64,000 nt of DNA from Sclerodactyla briareus (taxonomy: Eukaryota; Echinodermata; Holothuroidea; Dendrochirotida; Sclerodactylidae). The translations under genes were made by a program, and so were the position numbers. Below the pieces are notes generated by a model. That model did not search any database. It was not told the origin of the DNA and saw only the letters and a list, made by a program, of their open reading frames with translations. Positions 1 through 12,600 of the stretch are shown in pieces. Position 1 is the stretch's first letter, and each line of letters opens with the position of its first letter. The stretch lies in NCBI GenBank assembly GCA_026419785.1, contig JAODTK010005915.1, positions 86,001-150,000 on the forward strand, given 5' to 3'.

Positions 1-669
1 TGACAATCCTAAAATGCAGGAATTGCTAGAAATGTCAAGTTGTTGGTCTCCTTGGGGTTCATGTTTTCAAAAGGCTATTATTCTACTAATCCTACTCTAC
101 CAAATATAAAAACAAATATTATTTCCATACAATACAAACAGCCAAACAGTTAACACATTATTAGAGCTATGTTCTAACTCGCACTCTTTGAACTCTAGAA
201 GGCCTCAACAACATCTTGATCTAACAATTGCTGACTTCGAGGAGATGCCACTCCATTCGATCTCGACATTATTTTGTCAGAGTTTACGTTGTGCGAAAGT
301 CCCAAAAATATTAGAAATTTCTCAAAAATATATCGGTTGTTACTGGCTAACAATGTCTCTTCCAGTGTGCGAATGGCATTTGCATCGACAGTTTTATATT
401 ACGCAATTCGATCGGAAGCTACTCACAGATTTGAATTAAATAAATGATTTGGCCATACCCACACTCGAACCCAACTAGCCTCACCATATTCAAGTCCTGT
501 ACAATGTTTCGTATTCTCAGTATTGATATTAGAATGCAATTAGAAATTATAAATGAGCAGTGTGTTTACATTTTTGTGTTATCCTGTCAACCTTCAAGAA
601 CTTGTTTTCAACTTCCTGCCCTCGAAAATTCAGGTAAGAATGGCTTGGAGGCATACTGTTCGCCAACTA

Positions 670-775
670 TTAGATGGTGACTGTAGCGTAGCCGTGATGC
701 TAGTCATGAATACACTGTACAGGTTGCAATGGGTTCGAGTCGACCACTTATCTGTCTTCAGGGAATTCTGAGATG
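670..775 (+). repeat. tRNA-derived SINE-like sequence (candidate)
   Basis: A box A-like word (TAGCGTAGCCG, 684-694) is followed about 48 bases later by a box B-like word (GGTTCGAGTC, 732-741), the spacing and order of an internal RNA polymerase III promoter. The sequence between does not fold into a proper tRNA cloverleaf, so this is not called as a tRNA gene. It could be a degenerate SINE head or chance. Confidence 0.3.
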
Positions 776-2111
776 AAAAAGGACCACTTAGGATGCTATG
801 TAAATCAGAATACATCCGGTTCCATTTGGTTTCAATGTTCAGTTCGCTCAAGTCGAATTTTCATTCTGTAGCTTACTTTTGAGGAAAACACTAACACCGT
901 GCTTCCAGTGAGACCGGAGATGGACCAGATATTTGATTGAGAAGTTGTTATTTTGATCAATTGTAGGGGGATCATGCAAACCATTGCGAGTTGTTGCCTA
1001 ATATACTGTATTCGCAGGAAACGATGTTACTAGTCTGCGATTTTCGATACATCATCCGTCCGTGGAGCTATGTGATTTATCTCAACAATGCTGCGTAGGA
1101 AAACAGATGCTTGATCTGTACTGTCGACGACCCGTCTCAAATGGTGATGTTGCAACAACACGAAAACATAGACGAGATAAAGGAAGTAGAAGATCATTGT
1201 TTAAAACCACATTTTATTTCGATATATACAGGAAACAAACTTAGACAACCAAACAACTATTTCTCTGTGAAGTACATGATAAAGTCAAAAGCCCCGCTTA
1301 AATTCCTCTTACAGTAGATACACGATCACGAGTCCCCTATCCAATACGTTTTCATCTTTTTGTACTTGCTCTTTTATGACTAACTAGGAATGAGGGAATG
1401 GGCTTTTCCGTGTGTTTTTTTTTTTCTTGTATGCAAGTCACATCAAAATAAAGGAGTACAACTCTTTTAGAGGAAACAAGTGCAAATATGTTATTCGTTC
1501 AGATCTATGTTCTCAATATACGTGCACAGTATTTATAATGAAACTATAAATACATAAATAAAATCAAACTATATGTTCCGTATCATTACATATTTACATA
1601 CACAACTTGACAAATGAATCGTCCGGGTCAAAACAGGTAGGTTTTATAATTCCACATTCCAGCCAACATAAATGTGCTAGTACAAAATAGCTTTGTAACA
1701 AAATCCGGATCACGAATATATAAATGAATATTCAAGATCAAGGTTAGGATTTATATAGCGCACTGCTCTTTGGAACAAACGTAGGTATGGGCGGCACCGA
1801 AGTTCGCTTCCACACAAGTTGCACATCACATGTAAACACATATAAACCTGATTAGAGAGAAGCAATTTGGATAAACTCTGGGTTATTAGCCCAACGTTAC
1901 GCTCATTACCCTCCTCGGTCTGGTGATGAAGTGGACATTACCTTCTCAATTAGAGTTCGAAACACGAATTGACTCGAGTGTCCTGTCACTTATGTTAATT
2001 TCACCACCTTTCGAGGATTTTATTGCCATATTGTAATATCATCCAAAGTTAATAATACATTTTTTTAATGAAGAAGAAGGCAACAGAAGAAACAAGAACC
2101 TTATTGCCCTT

Positions 2112-2139
2112 CCCCCCCCCCCCACCCAAAAAAAAAAAA
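2112..2139. repeat. Homopolymer pair: C-run followed by A-run
   Basis: A run of twelve C (2112-2123) is separated by a few bases from a run of twelve A (2128-2139). It belongs to a recurrent set of long C/G runs in this window. Confidence 0.85.
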
Positions 2140-3783
2140 TCTGACATTATTGTTCGGCTTTTTAGAAATGTGTATATCTCCGCAACCTGGTCACTTCCCG
2201 CCTTCGCACTAGTACACAGCGCACAATGAAATGTGAGGTTTCAAACATTTCAATTACCTAATTTACATGGATAAATTACGAAGGTGATAATATGAATTTG
2301 TGCTAAAATTTCCTGCGAAAGTGAAATATTGTACAGACAGAAGTGGGAATGCACATACTGTTCGCAGACTCTGGTGTATATACAATTGCTTTCCAGAAAT
2401 AATATAGTAAGACGAAATAACTACAAGTAATATGACCCTGTTAAAATCAATACACATAAATAGCGCACATATCGATAGGCAATTATGTACAATAAGTATT
2501 GTCCTGATATTAAAAATATGTGTTACTTTATGTGTACAATATATCATACAACAAATTCTTTACTCTGAATTCATCTAGGTCAAATTGACCCATGCTCGTG
2601 TCAGTAGGAATCCGAACCAAAGTTTGACCCAATTATCAATTAACTTTGACCCGATTCAGGTAAATTTTACCCAAATGTTTTCAGAGTGTGCGGCGTATTA
2701 TTTAGCCCTATCTTATTGTCACAAGGAACTCGTCCAACTCGAAAGACCTTCAACCGAGGTTCTTCCTCCTGAACTGGCCTGGGACAACAGGCGATTGTTC
2801 ATTTTTCCCTGTTTCTCATGGTTTTTTCCCATGGTTCCCAGGGACTATACTATATTTCACTTTTTAATTCACTTTCCCATGGTCGCAAGGTCAAAATGCA
2901 GGTTTAAGTTTGCAACGAACAGCTCGGCAACCTATCTTACCTTAGTTCCAGAGAATAGATGTTTACATCACATGCCACTTCCTATACCAATTCATTGTAA
3001 ACCAGCCAATGAGCTATGTACATAACACGGACACAAGTAATATCAGAGGATATACCATGTATACACGCATGCCAGGTTTCCCAGCAATCTTGCGAATATA
3101 TACGATTTCGTGCTAATGCAAAAACATTTAAAATACATTTGGGAACAAGTGAAACCACGAATATTCTTATATCGCCACAGTTGAGAACCCTACAGGTATA
3201 TCGGTGAGAGAGTAGGGTTCGAACTCTTACTATGCAACCTCACACCATGTACCATCTTGCTGTTACCGGTCGACAACGTTTTTTTATTTCTCTGTCATCT
3301 TAGGGTTCGAATTTCTCATTGATCCCCAGCTCATCGAATGGTCGATATTTCATTACAGCATCTGTTTCCAATATGATTGCCCCAAACATTGGTGTTAGGC
3401 AACTGGCTGTTTACCTGGCTCCTCAGATAGGAACTGACTCTTGACATACACTGCAGAACGATCACCCAGGCCTTGGTGACGACACCTGCTGCAAATCTAT
3501 CCAGGTGTGTATCTGTCAAAACACATTACATACAACACATACTTGATTCTTCAGTTGTTCTTTGCACGTAACATTCATTTGTATGTAATATTGTTAATAT
3601 TTTCTATTGCTTTTTTTGCTCTACGTTGTTGTACTTTACGCATAAAAATGTTTCAATATTTTTTTCTTTATTCTACATCTAACATGTAGACGAGGTGCCT
3701 ATCACACGCAATACCCTGTATCACACACAACATCTATTTAACAGCGTGACAAACCTAGAGATCGTGCACCTAACGCAGTCTTG

Positions 3784-3789
3784 TTTATT
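3784..3789 (-). promoter_or_regulatory. Candidate polyadenylation signal of the receptor gene
   Basis: The plus-strand TTTATT reads AATAAA on the minus strand, about 215 bases downstream of the receptor stop codon at 4006-4004. This is a plausible 3'-UTR length, but the hexamer is frequent in AT-rich DNA (another lies near 3665) and no cleavage site can be seen. Confidence 0.35.
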
Positions 3790-4003
3790 AGAGCAGACAA
3801 TAAATGATTTATGGACTTTATACCAAGATATCCTTTGGGCTTGATTGGCGATCCACACGTTACACCTTTCACGGTCTTCTAAGGTGCAATTGCAGTATTC
3901 CACTCCCAGGTTCATCATCATTAGATCAAATAGCAGTGGGGATGGTCACATATACGGAAGTACGCCGTCGCCAAATGACAGACTCTTTATAATTATTTCT
4001 GGA

Positions 4004-4313
4004 TCACAGTTGACATGTTTTCGTCTCAATGACCGACGGTTGTCCTGATCCCTCAGTCGTCCATTTTGATTGAGGGCCGTTGAATCCGTTCTTGCTAGGT
4101 AGTCCTCTCTTGTTCTTTGCTTGATTCTTCGTTGCCAGACCGCAGCACAGATAGTAGGCGAAGTATCGCCTGTACGTCTTACTGAGAAAACACATCGCTA
4201 TCGGATTGATGCTGGAACTGACGTAAGTGAGGTTGTTGGAGACGGTTTGGAATAGAAGCATGGACGTGCGACCCATGAATTCGAAGTCAGGGTACTTGAA
4301 CTGGAAAATAAAC
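4004..4313 (-). CDS. Peptide GPCR, last coding exon (TM7 and C-terminal tail)
   Basis: This exon encodes extracellular loop 3, TM7, helix 8 and the tail of a class A receptor. The acceptor is TTGTTACAG before base 4313, behind a pyrimidine-rich stretch; reading is open from there to a TGA at 4006-4004, about 103 codons. TM7 carries SSINPIAMCFLSKTYRRYF: the NPxxY motif is NPIAM (Asn at 4207-4205), as in bombesin and endothelin receptors where Tyr is replaced by a hydrophobic residue. Helix 8 is basic-aromatic and ends in a Cys-Cys pair (4147-4142), a typical palmitoylation site, followed by a ~45-residue Lys/Ser/Gly-rich tail. The first base completes the Arg codon split across the intron from the upstream exon at 35448. 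Ligand is not predictable; the bombesin/CCHamide/endothelin-like group is the best family match. No frameshift is seen in this exon. Confidence 0.85.
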
Positions 4314-7300
4314 CTGTAACAAACGAATAGAGCAGTGTATAAATTGACTAAAGTAAGTTACCAATCGATTTTGCTTTGATTCAACCCAAAGGAGCAGGGA
4401 ATTAAATATTGCTGTCTCGATAGAAGAAAATGAAGATTCTTTCGTAGCTTCGAAGCCACAATAAATATAATTGAGAATGATGAACTATTTGGGAATGAGC
4501 TGCAATAGACACGGGCTCATGAATGAATGCCATGCTCCCGATATGTATTCCTACGAAGCTTTTATTGAATTCTGCAGTCATACAAGTTCTTCGGACATTT
4601 CTTTCTTCTTAGCATTACCATCAAATGGTCGAAATAGCGGTGTTGGGGTCACTTATTGAGTAATAGATAATGGGAATATAAACCATGTTACGAATAATAA
4701 CTCATATTGCATGGTGTTTCACATGGAATCATCACGGCCTTACTAACTTGTCAATGAGTCGACGTGTCATCCAGCCTACAAAAGAACGGTAATCGTTAGG
4801 AGGGTGCAGTGGGTGTGTAATGGTTGACGACAAAACGAGTTCTATTTAGCGTCTCTGTGGGATATACGTACCACGGGATGTGATCACGGTTGCTATAAAA
4901 CTATGGGAACCTACGCACGGAAACGCAAAACAAGGATAATTTTCCTCATTATGATAAGTATGATAAGTTCAATATATACTTGAATTTTAGGTATATACCA
5001 GTACATCAAGTCGTATAAGTACAATTTTAAGGCAGCTAATCATATTTAACAGCGTGTGTGGTGTGAATGCTCTCTTGTTTGTGTTTGGAATCGGAGAGAC
5101 CACTGATCAATTGATCAAAAGTGGGTCCTACATCACTTGGTATTTCCTCAGCTTCGGAATTTGATTTTAGGAAATTCGCAGTTCTCTTACTGTAAGGAGA
5201 AGAGAAGTTGGTACGTGATTGATTCTATTGGAGGCTGGCGAGATCGTGATATATTTGTCCTCAATGTAGATGTTATGTAACGCGTAGAAAAAAAGTGTGA
5301 GTGAATGACCTATCTCTGTCCGATTAGACAATAATTATTCAAGGAGCTAGCTTGTTTTGGCAAATTCAATTGAATCTGAATATCTGAATAGTTCATACCG
5401 AATGTAGGCTGGTCGATGAGACATTCTCCTTGAAGTGCAACAGCCGTGAATGTGCACTACAGACCAACAATTGGTGGATTCCTTACTAGAACATTCATTA
5501 CGAAAATAGGTTGGCTATTGCTGCTGTGGAAAAGTTGTTTTCCGTTTTACCCGAATGATCGCCTTCTTGAAAACAAATGGAATGTGATTTCGTCTAATAT
5601 TCATCTCGGAGATAGTGTAACGCTCCCTCGGGGCAGAGGCAGTCCGTCAGCAGCGTTCGTAGACGTTACGCATGCTAAATCAGATGCCAATGTTAATCAC
5701 GCTTGTTATAGATTACGTAGGCTGTTGATCGATTCAGTGTTACGTGAGTCACGTTAGACGATGACGTAGTTATTGTAAATGTCGTGGCAGCGTCGAAATT
5801 TCTGATACAATTTAGAATATTCTAAGAAATAATTAGAATTTAGAACAAGGTAAAAGTCCTATCTGGGGTAGTTAAAAAATATACATTCATTTTGCAGTAT
5901 AAGTAATATCCAGTCTGTCAACCTGACACATGCTATACGTTACTATACTACCGATTGATCAAATAACTGTCATTATTGTAGACATCCCATTGGTTATTTC
6001 ATTGAGAAATGATTCCAAACTTTCACAGTGCATACCGTGAGTCTACAGAACATCTCAAATCTTACTCATTTTGTCAAAATCGTTGACATGTCGCTGAGTG
6101 CATGTCATTTCGAAATCCATGTACAAAACAAATCGATAACAGCCCATATTTTAGCACACTGTTTAATTGTTTCAATCATTACGCTCGCTCGATAACTTTA
6201 GTTAGCTACATTCTCCATGATGGGGTTCTGAATTATCTTCAAGATAATCTACAAAAATTGTAATAGTTTGAAGTTTCAATAGTTTGGGTTATAAATTTCA
6301 CAAAAATTGCTAGCGGCAATGTGTGACACGTTTACTATTTGCTATCATCCGTACAAGTTTGTGAAGTTCCTTTGAAAAAGTTGCGTCGATCCATTTCCCC
6401 AGAACAACAATTGCAAAGACGGTTATGTTTCTCATCATGCATCCACAACTGTGATGACATTATGTTCTTTACTCCAAGAAGAGAGTTAAAAACAAATTTG
6501 GGGTCAAGTTACGACCCCATTTGTGTTAATGTTATTCTCCTGACCCTGTTCCGGTCAATTTGATCCAACTTTGTCTCAGTGTACCGTGTTTTTGCTGAAC
6601 ATGACGAAAATCGCCAGACGATAATGCCTGCCTTCTTAACCTTTTAGTACGAGCAGAAAATTGTTGACCATCTTTGCTTGGGCTTAAGGTCAGCTGTTCG
6701 ACTCAGAAGTTTTACCAGATGACCTGTGGCACGAGATCGATGTAACCTCTGAGGAAAACGCGAGCGTGCAGACAAAAAAATGCATTGTTTTGTTGTCCAC
6801 TGACATCTCTGAAGACATAAGTCGAACAGAAATGGTTCAAACGTCGATACGCAATTTCGAGTCTCCCCTCAAAATGTCGCTAATGTATAGAAACTATTGC
6901 AGATTGAATAGAATCTACTACTTACCACCAGCTCATGTTTGCCTCCTGGGACTATAATGTCCTTTGATGGCCTTCCCCCTTCCGCCCGATTCCATAAATG
7001 AATGTATGAGTGTTCCCGCGAGTTTGAGGAGCGCATTTCTGAGTGAATGTCCACTGTGATAAACAAAGATCAGACGCGTGTTTCCTTGTCGCAACATATA
7101 AAGGTACTTTAGGTCTCCCGCATGGTGACGTTTGTACACAGGTAAAGACTTCGATGTCCATTGAAAGCAGAAAACTTCTGCAGTGCTGTTGGACAAGACA
7201 TGAAATATTTTACGCTGCCCACATGTAGAAGTGAATACCTTGCGCGGTGACTTGTGAATATTAGCGAGTGTTGTACGTGGCAGCCCAATTGGGAAGTCCC

Positions 7301-7459
7301 CCGGGGAAGACATGAGATAGTGACGTGATGAAATTGTACCGTACGTCGAGAATGGAACCAAAACCGGAGGTGCGTGCTGTATGTACGGTATGACAAATTA
7401 CTGGTCACCAGTGGTAACCTCTGTGCATGGGCGTCAACAGGTGAGGGACGGGGGAATGT

Positions 7460-7516
7460 CCCCCCCCCCCCACTTTCAAAAGTGGAGGGAGATCATATCG
7501 TTTGTCCCCCCCCCCC
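7460..7516. repeat. Paired poly-C runs
   Basis: Twelve C at 7460-7471 and eleven C at 7506-7516, separated by about 34 bases. The minus strand is G-rich with two long G blocks, so an intermolecular or slipped G-quadruplex is conceivable; assembly run lengths may be inexact. Confidence 0.8.
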
Positions 7517-8717
7517 ACAACTTTTCCGGACGGTAATAAAAAATAATGGGCACATGCCTAATTTTGTATCACTTAAACTGATTCAATTTGTCTCCAAACA
7601 ATAATCGCGTTAGAAAGAAACTTGTCTTAATTCACCGATTCCAGGTGCGGACCCCAGGTGAAGATCTGGACCCGACTAGGGCCGAAGTCGAAGGATTACT
7701 CATGGGTTTCATGCCGGGTTCTCGAATTTTTAAACGAATAGCCCAAAGTGCATAATTTTTCAGTGGTTTTGCGCGCAATGGCGCTTTTCTTCCAGGGCAG
7801 TGGTAGGCTAATTATAAATGCGAGGTAATGCTTCAAATATTTTGTTCACTCGATTAATTGCAGAAGATTGGGGGTAGACTCCCCCCACCACACCCCTCCC
7901 GATTATTCTATTATGAAAAACTTGGGAAGGGAAAAGACAGAGTGAAAAAAGTGATTGGATTTTTTCAGACTTTTCCGGATAAATGCCCGGAAACATTTAA
8001 AAAAATCGCATCAATTCTTCTTTTCATCACATCTTCTGGAACTGCATGCGAATCGGAGGCAGTATCTTGCCACCTATGAGCGATCACACCAAGGCAGGCA
8101 TTTTTCGATCTAGCGTTGTGACAATTATTACATCTTGTCGGGATCAGGCTGATCATTTTTTTTCTGATTTCCCAATACTAATATGCCCTAACGAATAAAA
8201 CAGCAGATCCGAAATTCAATAACATCTCTTTCTTGTATGGTTTCGTGACGTCTCATACGCTTGGCTGCAGTTGTTTTTTTTGGGAGCATATCGGTTAAAA
8301 TTAGTATTAATTCACAGCCATGAGCGACACTATTTCGCTTGGTTTAAAATTTTAGGGAATATTAAACTGGTGCGGGTTATTATGTCCAAAATAATAATCT
8401 CAAAGCATCGCGACGTATTGACGTCATCTATCACCCTACGATCCATGCCTATAATCACCCTTGTCTTTTGAATATATACTGGCGCTCCTCCGCCGAATGC
8501 GTGTCATTTATTTGAATTTACATTCTGTAGAAGGTTGGAAAACATAAACATTGGGAATTATAACTCTTAATAACCTTTTTAGGGGAGAAAACTAGTTTAA
8601 TAATAAATGTTATTACGCTGTTTACGCGAGTGCCATTTCCCACCTGAACTAAATTCACGCATGTCCCGTTCTCAGAAAAGGACACAATGACTTGGTGCAG
8701 GAAATCTCACACTCTGT

Positions 8718-8732
8718 CCCCCCCCCCCCCCC
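8718..8732. repeat. Poly-C run
   Basis: Fifteen consecutive C. Part of the window-wide series of C/G homopolymers. Confidence 0.9.
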
Positions 8733-9339
8733 GAAAGGCGAGGAAAATGTGTCTAATTATTGCAAGAAGTTGCTTTACAGGAACGGCCCAGAAATTGCAT
8801 GCTATGTAATCATTTTCAGCAAAAGGCCAATTGTCCCCGAACGGGAACAATTACGTAATGCCGTCATTAATAGACACTTCATTGATATTACCACACAAAA
8901 GGTGGTAGGTATTCTTTGTCAATTATGTCGGCAACACTATCAAGTCGAAGAATCAACAATTTTTTAAACATATTTGTGTAGTGCGTTAAAAATTTAAATA
9001 TTGTGACGAGATGTTTTCCCATTGATTGGATCAATTTGATAATGACTGTTATGAGAGTGTAACATATATGCAAGGTTAACTAAAACCACGCCGTGTGCTA
9101 CCCATACAGCCAGTGATTACTCTCAAAATCCCAAGTTCCACTTGTCGGTGGTTCAGTCTCAACTCGTTGAGTTCCGAGTGAATATCATTTTATATCGTGA
9201 AGCTTTTCTCGTATTGATGTGATTCACACTCGACGGCATGATGATCACGCCGCATACTCCATAAGTGTGAAAATTCATTCTCCGGTTGTGAGATTTTGGA
9301 ATTTCGGGTAAGAGGGGAAAAAACTGAGGTGTCAATCCT

Positions 9340-9645
9340 TATCCTGATTTATTTTTAACGTATAATTATTCTGCTTTCATCATTGCTTATTATTTTTTAA
9401 TTTATGTTTTATTTATTTATTATTTAATTTATCTATTCATCTATTTATTTTACTTGCCAAGCCCAAGTGCATGTTTTGTATTCTATCCCTTTCTTGTTTA
9501 TTGTTCTAATTATCTTAACGTCCTCTTACTGTTGTGCATGCTATTGTCTGTACTTCTCAATAATTTTCATCTGCAAGCATGTTTTTTTTTTTTTTTTTTT
9601 CCCTTTTCTGTAATATAAAAGTTTATCTATCTATCTAAATACAAT
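9340..9645 (+). mobile_element. LINE 3' end-like sequence with (ATCT)n tail (candidate)
   Basis: An AT-rich stretch with TTTATTTATTATTTAATTTATC-like runs is followed by an 18-base T run (near 9583-9600) and then CTGTAATATAAAAGTTTATC ending in ATCTATCTATCTA. A TGTAATATAAAAGTTTAT word followed by a short tandem tail is the usual look of CR1/jockey-group LINE 3' termini. No coding part of such a LINE was found just upstream, so this would be a severely 5'-truncated copy. A plain low-complexity tract is the alternative. Confidence 0.4.
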
Positions 9646-9649
9646 GGGA

Positions 9650-12600
9650 ACACTATCACTCCTGGAATGAGGCTCCATCGATCGAAAAAATAGAAATGCA
9701 GGCTTCCATTATTCTTCGATATCGGATGTCGTATAAATAGACCATAGACCGATTCATAGGAGATTTACGTGGACTCCACCAGTTCCGATTTATAAGTTGG
9801 ATGCCAACCGCCGTTCAGTTTCAGACCGTGGTAGTCCATATATTATTAACGAGTTATCATGCGCTGCCCCGATCAGATGAACACTTTGATATCGCGGACT
9901 AATTAAGATCCTATCGAAACATCTTCCAGAGACGTCTATGTACTCGTGAATACTGTTAATACTAAGGATAATTTAGGGGGTCAGCATGTGTGCAAATGAT
10001 GTCTCAAGCAGCGAGTACAACTTGCAAGGTGTGGTAGGAATAGGTAGTAATGATGCATATACCACGAAGCCATTCGCGAATCTATTTAGTCGAGGCATTC
10101 ATGTCTGATTCGATTTCGAGGGAAATGAGCTGTGAGTCATGATGGTAGGACATAGACTGAGTCGATTCTTACCTCTCGTGTGGAGTAGAGGTTCTATCGC
10201 CCTGTACTCTGTATCCTGGCGAGATAAGCGTAATATTTTACTGTGTCCCGAAACAATTAAAATGTTCGAATAACAAATGGAATATGTCTATCATCCTTAA
10301 TCGAAACTAAATTGGTTTGCATGTTATACTAATCTGCAAGCACATCAATGGCCTGTTTAACTTATCACATAAGATGTAGCTTCATATCATATATCTACTG
10401 AATATCTCTAATAAAGTTACACATTTGCGATTGACGTGGCAAGGAACATTGACTCGGGGGAAAGTGACCGGTTTAGGTTCTAGTAATGCGACTTGAAATT
10501 TATGGCACGGATAAAAAAAAAAAAATGATTGATTTTGAAAAGGTAGAAGAGCGGATCGTCTCAAAAAAACCCCCTTCGAATAATCGACGCTATTATTCTG
10601 AGCACATCGCGGCTATGTTTCTTCCCCCTCCCCTTGGGTTTCGGGAGAATCGTTTTTTTTTTTTTTTTTAATACGGATATGAATAAACATTGTCCTCAGA
10701 CCTTTAGATACAAACATCGTTGTCAGTTAATGACCCCCTGCGCTGTTTGTGTAATTTAACATTACGTATGCCATGGTTAACCGACGTTCGGCGCAACATG
10801 CACGATGCTAATGCAGTCAATGTCACTCTCGTTCTCTCGCACAGTATCTCTCAGTATCTGACACAGCTTGCATCACTCTGAACTGCCGTTCGGAATGAAA
10901 GCTACCTCCTGAAGTAGTCTATCCTCATTCAAATATCTCGACATCTACATTGACAACTACTAATCAAACCGAGCTATTTGTAGTTGGGGCCAAAAGGGGT
11001 ATGCAATAAGAAATGGAGAATCGGACCCAAAACAACAAGAGGGGTGACAATGATTGTCTCTTATATAATTCCATATGCGTGAACGTTGCACTGTGGGAAT
11101 AAATACAAATGACAGTCGAAGAATAATTAAAAAAAATCCTAAACCGGAGACAATTTTAGTCTCCGAATAGGAGAATCTCCAGGACTGTCATAGAGCAATA
11201 ATACCTACTGTATTCTTGATACCGAACAATATCGATCGCTGGTCGAGATCACGTGAACAGAATCATCATTCAGATTTGGTGACGTCATTCATGAATATCG
11301 GGAGACGTGCCTCCAGCTTTAATTGAACATAAGTATTATAATGAGTTACTGGTTATGGAATCGCTCCATTTCATTGGAGTTTCACATGTAATTGCAAGAT
11401 ATCATGACGTCATGACGACTAACGCGAATTGAAATGACACAAAGCTACAACTCGATACTGATATTATTCGTCAAGCAGTTATAGGCAGAAGAGTGAATCG
11501 CCTATCGCAACTTGTCATATCGGCGTGCCATGGCCGTCAAGCTATGTCCAAGTAGAATCGTATGGAAGAAGTCGTTATCCGTGGGAGAGTAAAATTGGGA
11601 TGATGGGCATATCAACTGATTACTTGTGTGGTGTTGATTCAGTGTTCTTTACAGGAACGATTTGGCGATGTTATCACTTTATGTCGTTTACATCACTCAC
11701 TAGTAGGGTGATGTGGAAAATATTTCGATTTTTATTACGTGAAGAAAGTTGCCGATTTTTGTAATGAAATATCTGATGTGTACAGGGGCAATGGAATAGT
11801 TCTGAACCCTGGGACAGATTTATCATGACGAAAACCACAATAAAACAATCGTTACCCCGTGTAAATTATTGTAATTTATTGCTGTCGGCCCAGCATTTAT
11901 TGATGTCTCTGTAACGAAGCCATTAAATATCCAACGTTCACAATAATGTATGGTTAAAGTAGATATCAATCTCGCTTAGCAGCTGAACAATCGGTTCATG
12001 TTGTGTAATTGTTGATTGTTATTTATACTCACAACTAGTAGCTGAGAGCTGTAGAGATGGTCCCGTTAATCTGTGGTTATACTTCTCAAGAAAAACCCCC
12101 CCCCCCAGAGCGAGGGCCGAACAACCGCCTCTAAATGACAGCGGATCCAAGTATTGTTGTAGTAGCTCTCTTGAAGTGGGTACAATCCCCAAGGTCTCTA
12201 TAAATGTCAGACCCCCCACCCAAAGCAGTTATGCAAGTAATGTGCTTACGTACTAGAGATGATTTTCCTATTAATAAATTACTTCCTAAACGAGTCCCGC
12301 CCCCATATCAGAGGGATGGTGGTGGAGGATGCGATCTAGAAAAAACAAAACTTTCATACAGTCTATCACTTGTTTTGGAGGAGTGGGGGAGGGAACACAA
12401 AGTGACACAGTACTTCATAAGACTACTGCTCCAATTGTCTCCGAGTCATAAAACCGCCACAGCATGCTTTGCCGCAGTATAGACGCGTATGAATAAATTA
12501 ACACAAGAAGGTTGCACATGCGGCAAGTAACTTCTGTGTGATTGGTGACTGCAGGGAGCATGACTCCTGGGTGATTGGGGCACAAGATGCCAATAATACG

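Larger units (their letters stand above)
1..3780. other. Intergenic DNA downstream of the receptor gene, no gene recognised
   Basis: No open reading frame here resembles a known protein; the longest (2585-3025, plus) is rich in sequence translated from a repetitive TTTGACCC/CCCATGG-type stretch. Visible items are a tRNA-like SINE candidate near 684-741, GTTCGA-type B-box-like words near 1953, 3213 and 3303, a TTTATATAGCGCA word near 1751 that resembles LINE 3' ends, and a C-run followed by an A-run at 2112-2139. The stretch is read as non-coding flank. Confidence 0.6.
4330..9340. other. Intron sequence without recognised gene
   Basis: Only short chance-like reading frames are present. Notable content: GACCCC/GGGGTC-rich palindromic words around 6496-6570, and C-runs at 7460-7471, 7506-7516 and 8718-8732. 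No transposase, reverse transcriptase or RNA gene was recognised on either strand. Confidence 0.55.

Noticed and set aside
1900..1995. GTTCGAAAC word with upstream tRNA-like text
   Set aside because: Stems do not pair; at best a very old SINE fragment.
2585..3025. 146-codon open frame (plus)
   Set aside because: It begins in a repetitive TTTGACCC patch and continues through CCCATGG-rich sequence; no domain or conserved pattern was seen.
3205..3320. GGGTTCGAACTC and GGGTTCGAATTT words as possible tRNA genes
   Set aside because: Box B-like words occur, but no matching box A or cloverleaf could be placed.
6933..7361. 142-codon open frame (minus) overlapping several other frames
   Set aside because: Overlapping open frames on both strands without domain matches point to chance.
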